Shown: positions 1 to 8,190, counted from the first letter of the stretch. The stretch is DNA of 19,521 nucleotides from an uncultured Spirochaetales bacterium (GCA_934247875.1 CAKQJZ010000037.1:1-19521), one strand, 5' to 3'. Numbers and translations: made by a program. The notes: generated by a model from the sequence alone, not told the origin.

Positions 1-38
1 TTTAAACCGAATGCATGTTCATACACTAAGCGCTGCAT
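1..38 (-). CDS. possible 5' end of a divergent gene, cut by the window edge
   Basis: On the minus strand an ATG at 36-38 opens a frame (Met-Gln-Arg-Leu-Val-Tyr-Glu-His-Ala...) that stays open to the window edge. Only about a dozen codons are visible, so no family can be named. A minus-strand TATAAT lies at 80-85 (plus-strand ATTATA), and AGAGGA-like bases lie near 70-75. That would fit a promoter divergent from the aminotransferase operon, but no good Shine-Dalgarno sequence directly precedes the ATG. It may be chance. Confidence 0.2.
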   Translation of the reverse strand, partial: MQRLVYEHAFGL

Positions 39-60
39 ATTCTTTCATGCGATTTTACTT

Positions 61-89
61 TTGCAATTTCCTCTTTGGAATTATATTTT
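61..89 (+). promoter_or_regulatory. possible promoter of the aminotransferase operon
   Basis: TTGCAA at 61-66 is followed after 17 nt by TATTTT at 84-89. It lies about 60 nt before the first ATG at 150, which has AAGGA at 139-143 as ribosome binding site. The match to sigma-70 consensus is modest. The overlapping minus-strand TATAAT at 80-85 suggests the region could fire both ways. Confidence 0.3.
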
Positions 90-149
90 ATCTATGAGTT
101 CTTCTAGAAAACAAGAGAATAAAATATACTGCGCTTGTAAGGATTTTAT

Positions 150-1451
150 ATGAACGAATTAGCTTTAGAACTAAATGAGACTCTTAAAGGTAGTGTTGCT
201 TATTCTTTTTTATCTGAGAAGGGCAAGAGAATGTTTTTCCCTAAGGGCATTGTTGCTCAGTCTGCTGAAGCTGGAGAGAAAGCCAAGCGTTATAATGCAA
301 CAATAGGACTTGCGCTGGACCATGGTCAGCCATTCTGCCTAGAAGACATCTATTCTCAGTTTGTTCCAGGATCATTCAAGAAGAACCAGATCTTCTCATA
401 CGCTCCAGGCGGTGGAGATAAAGAGCTGAGAAAAGAGTGGAAGAATGCGATTATAAAGAAGAATCCAACACTAGAGGACAAGCTTTTTTCAGAGCCACTT
501 GTTACTGGTGGTCTTACTCATACTATTTCAACTGTTGCAACTCTGTTTGTAGATGAAGGCGATGAAGTTGTATGCCCAAACCTCTTCTGGGATAACTACG
601 AGCTGATCTTCAACGAATCAGTAGGTGCTAAGCTTAAGCTCTTCCCATTCTACAATGAGATGGGTGGCTTCAATGTTGAAGGCATGAAGAAAGCACTATA
701 TGAGACAAAGGGAGAGACAGCAAGAATAATCTTGAACTTCCCTAATAACCCTACAGGCTATACTCCATCAAAGGAAGAGGCTAAAGCGATAGTTGACGCT
801 ATTGTCGAAGTTGCAGATAGTGGCAAGAAGGTCATGGTACTCTCTGATGATGCTTACTTTGGTCTATTCTTTGAAGATGACACAGAGAAAGAATCACTAT
901 TTGCATACTTGGCAGATGCTCATGAGAATATATTTGCTATCAAAGGGGACGCTGCAACTAAAGAAGAGATGGTCTGGGGCTTCAGAATCGGCTTCATATC
1001 ATATGCATCAAAGAACTTCACTAGCGCTCACTTGGATGCGCTGACAAAGAAGACTCTTGGTTCTATCAGATGCTCTGTATCAAACTGCGACAGACCTGGC
1101 CAGTCATTGCTGCTTAAGGCACTTAGAGATGGCAAGAACTATGCACATGATAAAGAGAGACTCTTCAATATAATCAAAGAGCGCTATGAGACTATGAAGA
1201 AGGTAGTAGAAGAACATAAAGACTCTAAGCTTCTACGCCCTTATAGCTTCAACAGCGGCTACTTCATGGCATTTGATGTAACACCACATTCAGCAGAAGA
1301 GCTAAGATTGTATTTGCTCGATAAATATGAAATCGGAGCTATCAATATTCTAGGAAATACTCTCAGACTTGCTTATTGCTCAGTTGAGAATGAGAATCTG
1401 GAGGATTTGGTTAATATTCTTTATAAAGCAGCAGAGGAGCTATGGAGCTAA
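150..1451 (+). CDS. class I/II PLP-dependent aminotransferase
   Basis: This 433-residue cytosolic enzyme belongs to fold-type I aminotransferases (aspartate/aromatic group) and should move an amino group between an amino acid and a 2-keto acid. Visible landmarks are NFPNNPTG at 196-203 (cofactor asparagine), DDAY at 233-236 (pyridine-nitrogen aspartate and the tyrosine of D-x-Y) and a GFRIG segment from Gly277. The Schiff-base lysine is best placed at Lys271, because its spacing to Gly277 and Arg279 matches the family motif S-x-x-K-x5-G-x-R-x-G. The serines normally before it are missing. Arg406 in LRLAY should bind the substrate carboxylate. The start has AAGGA at 139-143. It is the first gene of a five-gene operon, and its last 10 nt overlap the next start. 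Substrate cannot be read from sequence. Confidence 0.9.
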   Translation: MNELALELNETLKGSVAYSFLSEKGKRMFFPKGIVAQSAEAGEKAKRYNATIGLALDHGQPFCLEDIYSQFVPGSFKKNQIFSYAPGGGDKELRKEWKNAIIKKNPTLEDKLFSEPLVTGGLTHTISTVATLFVDEGDEVVCPNLFWDNYELIFNESVGAKLKLFPFYNEMGGFNVEGMKKALYETKGETARIILNFPNNPTGYTPSKEEAKAIVDAIVEVADSGKKVMVLSDDAYFGLFFEDDTEKESLFAYLADAHENIFAIKGDAATKEEMVWGFRIGFISYASKNFTSAHLDALTKKTLGSIRCSVSNCDRPGQSLLLKALRDGKNYAHDKERLFNIIKERYETMKKVVEEHKDSKLLRPYSFNSGYFMAFDVTPHSAEELRLYLLDKYEIGAINILGNTLRLAYCSVENENLEDLVNILYKAAEELWS

Positions 1452-1807
1452 AAGAGAAGCTTTACTTAGTAGATGATCAGGGTGAGAAGTTCATGGGAGC
1501 TGGAGTGCTATGGCTTTTAGAAGCTATAGCAAGATCCAAGTCCCTTCGTGAAGCTGCCAAGGATATGGGACTTTCATATTCCAAGGCTTATAATATGATT
1601 ACAAAGCTTGAGGCAAATCTTGGCCATGAGATAATCTCTCGACGCCATGGAGGTGCATCAAGAGAGGGCGCTGCTTTAACGCCTTATGCGCTTTCTCTGA
1701 TTGAGATCTACAAAAGCTTTCAAGAGCGCATGAAGGTTCATGCGAATGAAGAATATAAAGTATTCGAAAAAGACCTCAATAGGCTCGAGGAGGAATATAA
1801 TGGATAA
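1442..1807 (+). CDS. single-domain ModE/LysR-like winged-helix regulator
   Basis: This 121-residue protein matches the N-terminal DNA-binding domain of ModE (molybdate regulator). It shows G-A-G-V-L-W-L-L-E-A-I (about 20-30), a helix-turn-helix with SLREAAKDMGLSYSKAYNMI (about 34-53), then K-L-E-A-N-L-G and the wing. ModE's C-terminal molybdate-binding MOP domains are absent, so the ligand is unknown or there is none. No molybdate transport gene is nearby. The ATG at 1442 sits inside the end of the aminotransferase, behind AGAGGAG at 1433-1439, and the gene overlaps the next one by 8 nt. This points to translational coupling in one operon. It could regulate its own operon. The family is clear; the role is not. 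Confidence 0.85.
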   Translation: MELKEKLYLVDDQGEKFMGAGVLWLLEAIARSKSLREAAKDMGLSYSKAYNMITKLEANLGHEIISRRHGGASREGAALTPYALSLIEIYKSFQERMKVHANEEYKVFEKDLNRLEEEYNG

Positions 1808-3125
1808 AATGCAATATGATTTTTCAGTTGAGAAACTCGGAGAAGCAAAACTAGCATCTCCAATCAGAATGTCTAACAGATGGGGAGATGGTGTTGCTGA
1901 TTACACCAGCGATGAGGATAGGATCCTCTATTCGATTGAAACTGAAGTTGTAGATGGTCAGGTTCGTCCTGTTCATTCAGATACTGTAGAGCTTGCTGGT
2001 CCTAGAGATAAGATCTACTTCAATCCATCTCATGTTCATGCTGCAATCTGTACTTGCGGCGGTATTTGCCCAGGCCTGAATAATGTAATCAGAGCTGTCG
2101 TAAGATGCTTATGGTATAGATATGGAGTCAGAAGAATCTCGGGCGTTCAGTATGGCTACCTTGGCCTATTGGAGAACTCACCTTGGCCTTTGATCAGCTT
2201 AGATCCGGATGTTGTTGATGATATCCAGGAAAAGGGTGGTACAATCCTTGGCTCTGCTAGAGGCGGCGGAAAGCAGGTTGAAGAGATTGTAGATTCTCTG
2301 GAGCGTCTCAATATCAATATACTTATCACAATCGGCGGCGACGGAACTCTCCGCGGTGCTTATGATATCGGGGAAGAGATCAAGCGCAGAGGTCTTAAGA
2401 TTGCTATTGTTGGCGTTCCTAAGACTATAGACAATGACCTTTCATTCATCGATTCATCATTTGGCTTCGATACTGCTGTAGCATCTGCAGTTCCATCTGT
2501 ACGTGGCGCACATGTTGAAGCTAAGAACAGCATAAACGGAATCGGACTTGTTAAAGTCATGGGAAGAGAGTCTGGCTTCATTGCAGCTCATACATCTCTT
2601 GCACAGAGCGATGTAAACTTCTGCTTGATTCCTGAGTGCCCATTTGACCTAGAAGGTCCTAATGGTCTTCTTGAGAACCTCAAGAGACGTATTCTTGAGA
2701 GAGGACACGCTGTTATCTTAGTTGCTGAAGGTGCAGGTCAGGAGTTTGCTCCTCCAACAGGAGAGACAGATGCATCTGGAAATATCAAATACCATGATAT
2801 TGGCATATTCCTCAAAGAGAAGATCAAGGAGTATTTCAAGGAAGAGGGCATTGAGACAAGCATCAAGTACATCGACCCTTCATATATCATCCGCTCCGCA
2901 CCAGCTAATAGCTACGACTCAATCTACTGTGCTCGTCTTGGCGCACATGCTGTTCATGCAGCTATGGCAGGTAAGACACAGTGCATTGCATCTCGCGTAA
3001 ATAACCAGTTTGTATATCTCCCGATAAAGGTTGCTGTTTCCAAGCGTTCTCACGTTGATCCTGAAGGATCTCTCTGGCGTGATGTTCTTGAGAATACAAG
3101 ACAGCCTTTCAGCATGAAGAATTAA
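1800..3125 (+). CDS. 6-phosphofructokinase, probably ATP-dependent, long (spirochaete/plant-type) form
   Basis: A 441-residue PfkA-superfamily enzyme that phosphorylates fructose 6-phosphate to fructose 1,6-bisphosphate in glycolysis. Motifs: a Gly-rich nucleotide loop CGGICPGLNN near 86-95, GGDGT at 179-183, PKTIDND at 207-213 and MGRESG at 254-259. In this family Asp in place of the second Gly of GGDG marks pyrophosphate use. Here it is Gly, which predicts ATP as donor, although the Lys of PKTIDND is the residue also seen in PPi enzymes. That Gly+Lys pairing is known from the long group X kinases. The ATG at 1800 is chosen over an in-frame one at 1740 because GAGGAGGAA (1787-1795) lies just before it. 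It overlaps the regulator gene by 8 nt. Confidence 0.92.
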   Translation: MDKMQYDFSVEKLGEAKLASPIRMSNRWGDGVADYTSDEDRILYSIETEVVDGQVRPVHSDTVELAGPRDKIYFNPSHVHAAICTCGGICPGLNNVIRAVVRCLWYRYGVRRISGVQYGYLGLLENSPWPLISLDPDVVDDIQEKGGTILGSARGGGKQVEEIVDSLERLNINILITIGGDGTLRGAYDIGEEIKRRGLKIAIVGVPKTIDNDLSFIDSSFGFDTAVASAVPSVRGAHVEAKNSINGIGLVKVMGRESGFIAAHTSLAQSDVNFCLIPECPFDLEGPNGLLENLKRRILERGHAVILVAEGAGQEFAPPTGETDASGNIKYHDIGIFLKEKIKEYFKEEGIETSIKYIDPSYIIRSAPANSYDSIYCARLGAHAVHAAMAGKTQCIASRVNNQFVYLPIKVAVSKRSHVDPEGSLWRDVLENTRQPFSMKN

Positions 3126-3134
3126 GGAATTGAT

Positions 3135-4205
3135 ATGGATGTAACAATACCATTTGAAAAGCTGGATCATGCTTTGAGACACTGTAATCCTCTCTCTCGT
3201 GGAATTCTCCCGCTGCGCTTAAGAGTGCAAGTTGAGGATCTGACTAAAGTAGAGAAGCGCAATCTCAGAGAATTTGCAAATATTGAGGATGGTATTATTG
3301 AGCGTTACATCCTTGCACCTGCTAATATCACAGTCGGAGCTCTTGAGTTTGCAATTGACAAGAGCTTTGGCTTAGTTCCTGGATTCTATGACGCAGTAAC
3401 ACTTTTTGATGAGAGTGATATGTCTCGTCTGTTTCCAACATTCGGCGATGTTTTTGATAACATCGGTGGAATCTTCGACGATCCATATACAGAAGATCTC
3501 TTTGATAGATACCTTATGGCTGTAGAAGAGAATGGACTCATTAGCGGTCCATTCTATCCAACACGTCTTAATCTTGATAAAAGCTCTCAGAAGAGAATCA
3601 GGGAAGTGCTCAAAGAGAAGATTGAAGGCGTTACGAATTACCAGGGGAAAGAGATAAATCTGCTCTCTATTCCTTATTCTATGGATAACTTCTTCACATA
3701 CATTATTGATGCTATAGATAAAGAAGAAGATTCATTTGCTATAGCGCTTAGCCCTGACTTGGTAGTAAAAGGTCTACTTGCAGAAAAGAGTGATAGGCTT
3801 TCTACGCTCAAAGCATACAATAAGTATCTGAAATGCTATTTGGGAGAAGGGAAACCTGCAGACTTGAAGCCTATAGCTCGCAAACTGCTCTCATATCGCT
3901 ATAACCAGGATGGCAGCTACGCATTCACATTTGAAGTTGATATCCCAGACTCACTCGATTTCATAATCGAAGATGGGTATATGGAGACTGAAGAATACAT
4001 AGAGTCAGCTATTTATGTGAATAATTCTTTTTTGCCAGATTGCATATACAAAAGCGGCTATGATCTCTATGGCCGTGATAGCTCTGACTACTATAACTTC
4101 ATAATGAGTCTCCATTCAGGGCTTCCTCCTTTCTTTTTAGATATCTTGAAAGCTACTGGCTGGAGAGAACCTAACCTCGATTACAAGAAAATCTTAAGAG
4201 ACTGA
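3135..4205 (+). CDS. unrecognised 356-residue protein, possibly with a pRiA4b ORF-3-like N-terminal domain
   Basis: I do not recognise this protein securely. Residues about 27-95 run as beta strand (LRLRVQVEDL), a RYILAPANITVGALEFAIDKSF helix-entry segment, then GLVPGFYDAVTLF. This loosely recalls the pRiA4b ORF-3/IS1096 TnpR-like fold (strand, 'P-x-x-I/T-L-x-x-L-H-x-x-I-Q-x-x-F-G-W'). The rest is rich in acidic and aromatic residues. It has no signal peptide, membrane segment or metal-binding cysteine set. AAGGAA at 3124-3129 precedes the ATG, 9 nt after the phosphofructokinase stop, and its stop is 1 nt from the next ATG. It is therefore a real member of the operon, and its composition matches its neighbours. 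Function unknown. Confidence 0.8.
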   Translation: MDVTIPFEKLDHALRHCNPLSRGILPLRLRVQVEDLTKVEKRNLREFANIEDGIIERYILAPANITVGALEFAIDKSFGLVPGFYDAVTLFDESDMSRLFPTFGDVFDNIGGIFDDPYTEDLFDRYLMAVEENGLISGPFYPTRLNLDKSSQKRIREVLKEKIEGVTNYQGKEINLLSIPYSMDNFFTYIIDAIDKEEDSFAIALSPDLVVKGLLAEKSDRLSTLKAYNKYLKCYLGEGKPADLKPIARKLLSYRYNQDGSYAFTFEVDIPDSLDFIIEDGYMETEEYIESAIYVNNSFLPDCIYKSGYDLYGRDSSDYYNFIMSLHSGLPPFFLDILKATGWREPNLDYKKILRD

Positions 4206-4206
4206 A

Positions 4207-5292
4207 ATGAAAGACGAAATCAGAATAATCTATGGCAAGGATGTGAAGAGAATCACAACTGAGCTTATCAGTGACTTCAAGCTTGATGAGAAAATCGGAT
4301 CCAAAGATAGCAAGATAGGGCTTAAGCCTAATCTTGTCATTGCTGCAAAGCCTGAGAGCGGTGCAACTACTCATATGGAGATCATCGCAGCTATCATTGA
4401 GTATTTGCATGATTATGGCTTTAAGGATATCTCAATCATTGAAGGCTCTTGGGTTGGTGATGATACTGAGCGTGCATTTCGTCTCAATGGCTACTATGAC
4501 TATAAGAAACGCTATGGAATCGGGTTATATGACCTCAAGAAAGATCACTATAGAAAACTCACTTTAGATGGTGTGACTATGGAAATCTCAGAGAGAGCAC
4601 TCTCTCTTGACTACATGATCAACCTTCCTGTTCTGAAGGGTCATTGCCAGACAGGCATGACATGCGCAATGAAGAACTTGAAGGGCATACTCAGCGATAG
4701 ATCTAAGCGTCTCTTTCATCAGCTCGGGCTAATGAAGCCTATAGCGCTTTTAAATGCGCTCTATCATCCATCGATGACTCTAGTAGATAGCATTTGCGGA
4801 GACTTGGACTTTGAAGAGGGCGGGACTCCTATAGAGACTAACAGGCTTCTTCTTGGAGAGGACTCTGTGCTTCTCGACGCATATGCTGCATCTCTTCTTG
4901 GGTTTTCTGTAGATGATGTTGAGTACATTAAGCTTGGCTCTGAGTATGGCGCAGGCTCAATGGATTTAGAGAAAGCCAAGATAATAGAACTCAATAAGCC
5001 AGAATCCAGTGAGATCTCTAAAAGCGATGGATACGCAAGGCGTCTAAAGCAGTATACAGATGCGCGCTCTGCTTGTTCATGCTGCTATGCGAATCTCATT
5101 CATGCTTTGAAGAGGATGGAAGACGATGGCTCAATCAGATGTCTCAAAGGGCGCAAAGTCGCTATAGGACAAGGCTGGAAGGGACTTTCTCCAGAAGTCG
5201 GTGTTGGCGCTTGCTGCAGCAAAGCAGTGCATGGCGTAGTCAAGTGCCCGCCTAGCGCAAGTGATATCATGACGCTTTTGTCTTCGCTTTAG
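4207..5292 (+). CDS. DUF362 family protein with C-terminal cysteine clusters
   Basis: The 361-residue product looks like DUF362 (COG2006). It has an N-terminal GLKPNLV strand, the T-x-x-E-I-I-A-A-I-I-E-Y-L helix, a middle LDYMINLPVLKGH and CAMKNLKG pair, and LLLGEDSVLLDAYAA. Many DUF362 proteins carry a ferredoxin domain. This one has instead Cys290, Cys292, Cys293, Cys336, Cys337 and Cys347 near its end, which could hold a metal or Fe-S centre; that is my inference. No biochemical role is established for this family that I can assign. The ATG follows the previous stop by 1 nt, so it is the last gene of the operon. Its last 26 bp also encode the end of the opposing MATE gene. Confidence 0.8.
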   Translation: MKDEIRIIYGKDVKRITTELISDFKLDEKIGSKDSKIGLKPNLVIAAKPESGATTHMEIIAAIIEYLHDYGFKDISIIEGSWVGDDTERAFRLNGYYDYKKRYGIGLYDLKKDHYRKLTLDGVTMEISERALSLDYMINLPVLKGHCQTGMTCAMKNLKGILSDRSKRLFHQLGLMKPIALLNALYHPSMTLVDSICGDLDFEEGGTPIETNRLLLGEDSVLLDAYAASLLGFSVDDVEYIKLGSEYGAGSMDLEKAKIIELNKPESSEISKSDGYARRLKQYTDARSACSCCYANLIHALKRMEDDGSIRCLKGRKVAIGQGWKGLSPEVGVGACCSKAVHGVVKCPPSASDIMTLLSSL

Positions 5293-6637
5293 CATCTACA
5301 ATAGAGAACTTCGAAATATCTACATGCTTATAATAGATAGCAAGTATTATCGTGCATAGAAGCCATCCGAGAGGGTAGCCAAGTGCAACTGTGTATACAT
5401 TGTTTGCAACTTTGGTAATCAGGAATAGATAAACTTGCCTGAATAGAATGAATGAGCTCATCATTATGATCATAGGAATCTTGGAGTTGCCAGCACCTTT
5501 GAGTGCGCCATTATGAATCTGGTTGAATCCAACACAGATGAAGAATGGGCCTAAGAGTCTTAAAAATAGTGTGCCATAGCGTATTACATCTTCATCTTTG
5601 CTGAAGAGAAGAACCAAGTATGGTGCGAATATCCAAAGGAAAGCTACAACTGTTATTGATATCACGACATTTATCTTAGTTGCGACTCTGATGCCTTCAA
5701 TAGCTCTATCTCTCTCTCCAGCTCCTATGTTCTGGCCTATGAATGTTGTAATAGCGAGTCCTATTGACTGAAGAGGGAGCAGGCAGATCTTATCTATCTT
5801 TGAATAGCTAGACCAGCCAGCCATAGCAGCAGAGCCGAAGAAGTTGATGTATGACTGCACAAGCACATTTGAGAATGCTGTGATCATCATCTGGATAGCA
5901 GTTGGGATGCCTACAGAGAGGATTTTCTTGAGTATTGGGAAATCTATTCTGATCTTGCTCCAGACTATCTTATAGCAATCTTTCTCAGCGCTTAAGACGA
6001 TAAGCACGAGAAGCGCAGATAGCAGCTCTGCAATAACAGTTGCCCAAGCAGCACCTGCTATTCCCATATCAAAAACAGCGATGAATATGATATCCAGTGT
6101 GATATTTACGATAGTTGAGAATATCAGGAAGTAGAGTGGGCGCTTTGAGTCTCCTGCTGCACGTAGTATGCCTGATCCCATATTGTAAACAAGAAGCCCA
6201 GTTGAGCCTAAGAAATATATCCCAAGATATGTTTCAGAGCTTTCCCATACATCACTAGGAGTTCCTAATAGCTTTAAGAAGAATGGAGTAGTCAGCGTTG
6301 CGAGTGCGGTGATTATTACGCTGAGTATAAGTGTCAGCGCAATTGTCGAGTGTACAGCTTTATGAACGCTCTCATCATCTTTAGCGCCATAGTATTGGCT
6401 TATTACTACGCCAGCTCCTGCGCTGAGACCTGAGAAGAAGCCTATGAATGTATTGATGATTGAATCTACAGATCCAACAGCTGCAAGCGCTTCTTTTCCT
6501 ATGAAGTTGCCTACTATTATGCTATCTACAGTGTTATATAGCTGCTGGAATAGGTTTCCGATCATCAAAGGCAGTGCGAAAAGAATGATGTTTTTCCAAA
6601 CAGCACCCTCAGTAAGCCGCATATCTTTTCTCTGCAT
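5267..6637 (-). CDS. MATE family multidrug/cation efflux transporter (first copy)
   Basis: This integral membrane protein (456 residues from the chosen start) exports small organic cations or metabolites in exchange for sodium or protons. It shows the usual 12 hydrophobic segments, the N-terminal motif LPLMIGNLFQQLYNTVDSIIVGNFIG and the mid-protein repeat with VGIPTAIQMMITAFSNVLVQSYINFFG, as expected for the two-fold MATE repeat. I chose the ATG at 6635-6637 (protein MQRKDMRLTEG...) because GGAAGAGAG lies just upstream. An in-frame ATG 60 nt earlier (6697) has no ribosome binding site. The 3' end overlaps the DUF362 gene by 26 bp in opposite orientation, with no room for a terminator between them. 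Substrate unknown. Confidence 0.9.
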   Translation of the reverse strand: MQRKDMRLTEGAVWKNIILFALPLMIGNLFQQLYNTVDSIIVGNFIGKEALAAVGSVDSIINTFIGFFSGLSAGAGVVISQYYGAKDDESVHKAVHSTIALTLILSVIITALATLTTPFFLKLLGTPSDVWESSETYLGIYFLGSTGLLVYNMGSGILRAAGDSKRPLYFLIFSTIVNITLDIIFIAVFDMGIAGAAWATVIAELLSALLVLIVLSAEKDCYKIVWSKIRIDFPILKKILSVGIPTAIQMMITAFSNVLVQSYINFFGSAAMAGWSSYSKIDKICLLPLQSIGLAITTFIGQNIGAGERDRAIEGIRVATKINVVISITVVAFLWIFAPYLVLLFSKDEDVIRYGTLFLRLLGPFFICVGFNQIHNGALKGAGNSKIPMIIMMSSFILFRQVYLFLITKVANNVYTVALGYPLGWLLCTIILAIYYKHVDISKFSIVDAKAKTKAS

Positions 6638-6662
6638 TTGCTCTCTTCCACCTATAAATACC

Positions 6663-6690
6663 AATTTACATGGAATTATCGGTTTGTTAA
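6663..6690 (-). promoter_or_regulatory. possible promoter for the first MATE gene
   Basis: On the minus strand TTAACA (plus 6685-6690) and TAAATT (plus 6663-6668) are 16 nt apart and lie about 26 nt before the MATE start at 6637. The -35 box overlaps that of the divergent symporter promoter, so the two genes may compete for polymerase. Consensus match is modest. Confidence 0.3.
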
Positions 6691-6712
6691 AGAACATTTT
6701 ACATTGTATAAT
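6684..6712 (+). promoter_or_regulatory. sigma-70-type promoter of the AGCS symporter
   Basis: TTGTTA at 6684-6689 and a perfect TATAAT at 6707-6712 are separated by the ideal 17 nt. Transcription should begin near 6719, directly on the GGAG (6719-6722) that serves the TTG start at 6729. The leader would be only about 10 nt. Confidence 0.6.
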
Positions 6713-6728
6713 TTCTTTGGAGCGATTT

Positions 6729-8111
6729 TTGAAGACTTTTTATTTTCTGTTTAATCTCCTATGGGGAGATTTATTTTTTATACCGCTTCCAGGTGGTAGC
6801 AAGTTAGGCATTTCGTTTTTGATTCTTATCCTCATTCCGCTTGGAATATACTTCACTGTGCTTTTGCGTTTCGTGCAGTTCAGAAAGTTCCCAGCTATGA
6901 TTAAGCTTACTCTCTCAGGAAACAAAGAGAAGGGCAAAGCATTATCGGGAGTTGAGGCTCTATTCGTTTCTACTGCAACTCGTGTTGGCATGGGTAACCT
7001 TGTCGGTGTTGTTGCTGCTGTCTCTTTAGGCGGCGCAGGCGCAGTATTCTGGATGTGGCTATCTGCTATTCTTGGTTCTGCAACAGCATTTGCAGAAGGA
7101 ACACTTGCACAGCGTTATAAAACAGAAGATAAACTCTATGGCGGTTTTAAAGGTGGCCCTGCATATTATCTTGATATGCTATACAGAAAGAACAAGAAGA
7201 AATCTGTAATAGCAGTACTATTTGCTCTCTCAGGCCTTATTTGCTGGGGTGGAATCAGCCAGGTAATTGGCAACTCTGTAACATCTTCACTCTATAACGC
7301 ATTCAATATCCCACCTTTGGCATCAGCAATAGCTTTGTTATTGCTTTCTGCGTTGATAGTCCTGAGAAAAGATGCATCTGTAAAAGTCATAGATGTCATA
7401 GTGCCAGTAATGTCTGTGCTCTATTTCACAGTCTCGCTCTTTATTGTGATTGTGAATATCAAACAGCTTCCTGGCGTGTTTGCCCGCATATTTGCTGAAG
7501 CATTTGGCTTTAGACAAGTTGCAGCAGGTGGACTAGGTGCTGTTTTGATGAACGGTATCAAGCGTGGCCTATTTTCAAATGAAGCAGGCAGCGGCAGTGC
7601 TCCATGCGCAGCTGCAGCAGCAGATGTAAAGGATCCAGTAGAAGCAGGCCTTATGCAATCTCTTGGTGTATTCATCGATACGCTTGTAATATGCTCATGC
7701 TCAGCATTCATTCTTCTTTTAACTCCACCTGAAACTGTAAATGGATTAGTCGGAATGGATCTGCTCCAAAGTGCTATGCACTATCACTTAGGTGCAATCG
7801 GGAAACCTTTGATAGCTGTAACGATCTTCTTATTCAGCTTCTCAACATTCATTGGTATTCTCTTCTATGCAAGAAGCAATATCTCATATGTCTTTGGAGA
7901 GAACTGGACTAGCCAGACTATCTATAAGATCTTCGCATTAGTAATGCTCTTTGTCGGTGGACTAGCTGAATATGCATTCGTATGGGACCTTGGAGACTTC
8001 GGCATTGCGCTTATGACGATTTTCAATCTTTTTGCACTTTTACCGCTTTCAAAAGAAGTAAAAATAATGCTAAAGGACTATGAAGCAAAAGAAGCTGTTA
8101 AGAAAGTATAA
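6729..8111 (+). CDS. sodium:alanine/glycine symporter (AGCS family)
   Basis: This membrane transporter imports small neutral amino acids such as alanine or glycine with sodium. Family marks are GMGNLVGVVAAVSLGGAGAVFWMW (broken here as GMGNLVG...GGAGAVFWMW), GGFKGGPAYYLD and GLFSNEAGSGSAP. There are about ten hydrophobic segments, and the length of 460 residues is normal. The reading frame is open further upstream to 6444, but that part is the shadow of the MATE gene. The first credible initiation is TTG at 6729 behind GGAG (6719-6722) and a TATAAT promoter. The next ATG would delete the first membrane segment. No amino-acid metabolic gene is adjacent, so substrate is by family only. Confidence 0.9.
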   Translation: MKTFYFLFNLLWGDLFFIPLPGGSKLGISFLILILIPLGIYFTVLLRFVQFRKFPAMIKLTLSGNKEKGKALSGVEALFVSTATRVGMGNLVGVVAAVSLGGAGAVFWMWLSAILGSATAFAEGTLAQRYKTEDKLYGGFKGGPAYYLDMLYRKNKKKSVIAVLFALSGLICWGGISQVIGNSVTSSLYNAFNIPPLASAIALLLLSALIVLRKDASVKVIDVIVPVMSVLYFTVSLFIVIVNIKQLPGVFARIFAEAFGFRQVAAGGLGAVLMNGIKRGLFSNEAGSGSAPCAAAAADVKDPVEAGLMQSLGVFIDTLVICSCSAFILLLTPPETVNGLVGMDLLQSAMHYHLGAIGKPLIAVTIFLFSFSTFIGILFYARSNISYVFGENWTSQTIYKIFALVMLFVGGLAEYAFVWDLGDFGIALMTIFNLFALLPLSKEVKIMLKDYEAKEAVKKV

Positions 8112-8134
8112 AACCTACAAATATGGTAGCTTTT
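8110..8134 (+). terminator. weak hairpin after the symporter gene
   Basis: AAAA-C-CTAC (8110-8118) can pair with GTAG-C-TTTT (8126-8134) around a 7-nt loop just after the stop codon. The stem is short and A/T rich with only four T residues, so it may be a weak terminator or nothing. Confidence 0.25.
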
Positions 8135-8190
8135 GAATAAGTTATGGAGATATAACGAATAAGGAGGAAACTGAAATAACTAGCTATTTT

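Noticed and set aside
11..97. Plus-strand 28-codon frame before the aminotransferase
   Set aside because: No ribosome binding site, A/T-rich random composition and stop codon before the operon.
6444..6728. N-terminal extension of the symporter frame (to 555 residues)
   Set aside because: It is the antisense of the MATE gene and lacks a ribosome binding site or AGCS homology; the real start is TTG at 6729.
7421..7711. Minus-strand frame of 96 codons inside the symporter gene
   Set aside because: Alanine/proline-rich antisense shadow without ribosome site or recognisable domain.
8161..8180. Strong AAGGAGG sequence suggesting a small gene
   Set aside because: No ATG, GTG or TTG follows at a useful distance; the only CTG frame stops after two codons.
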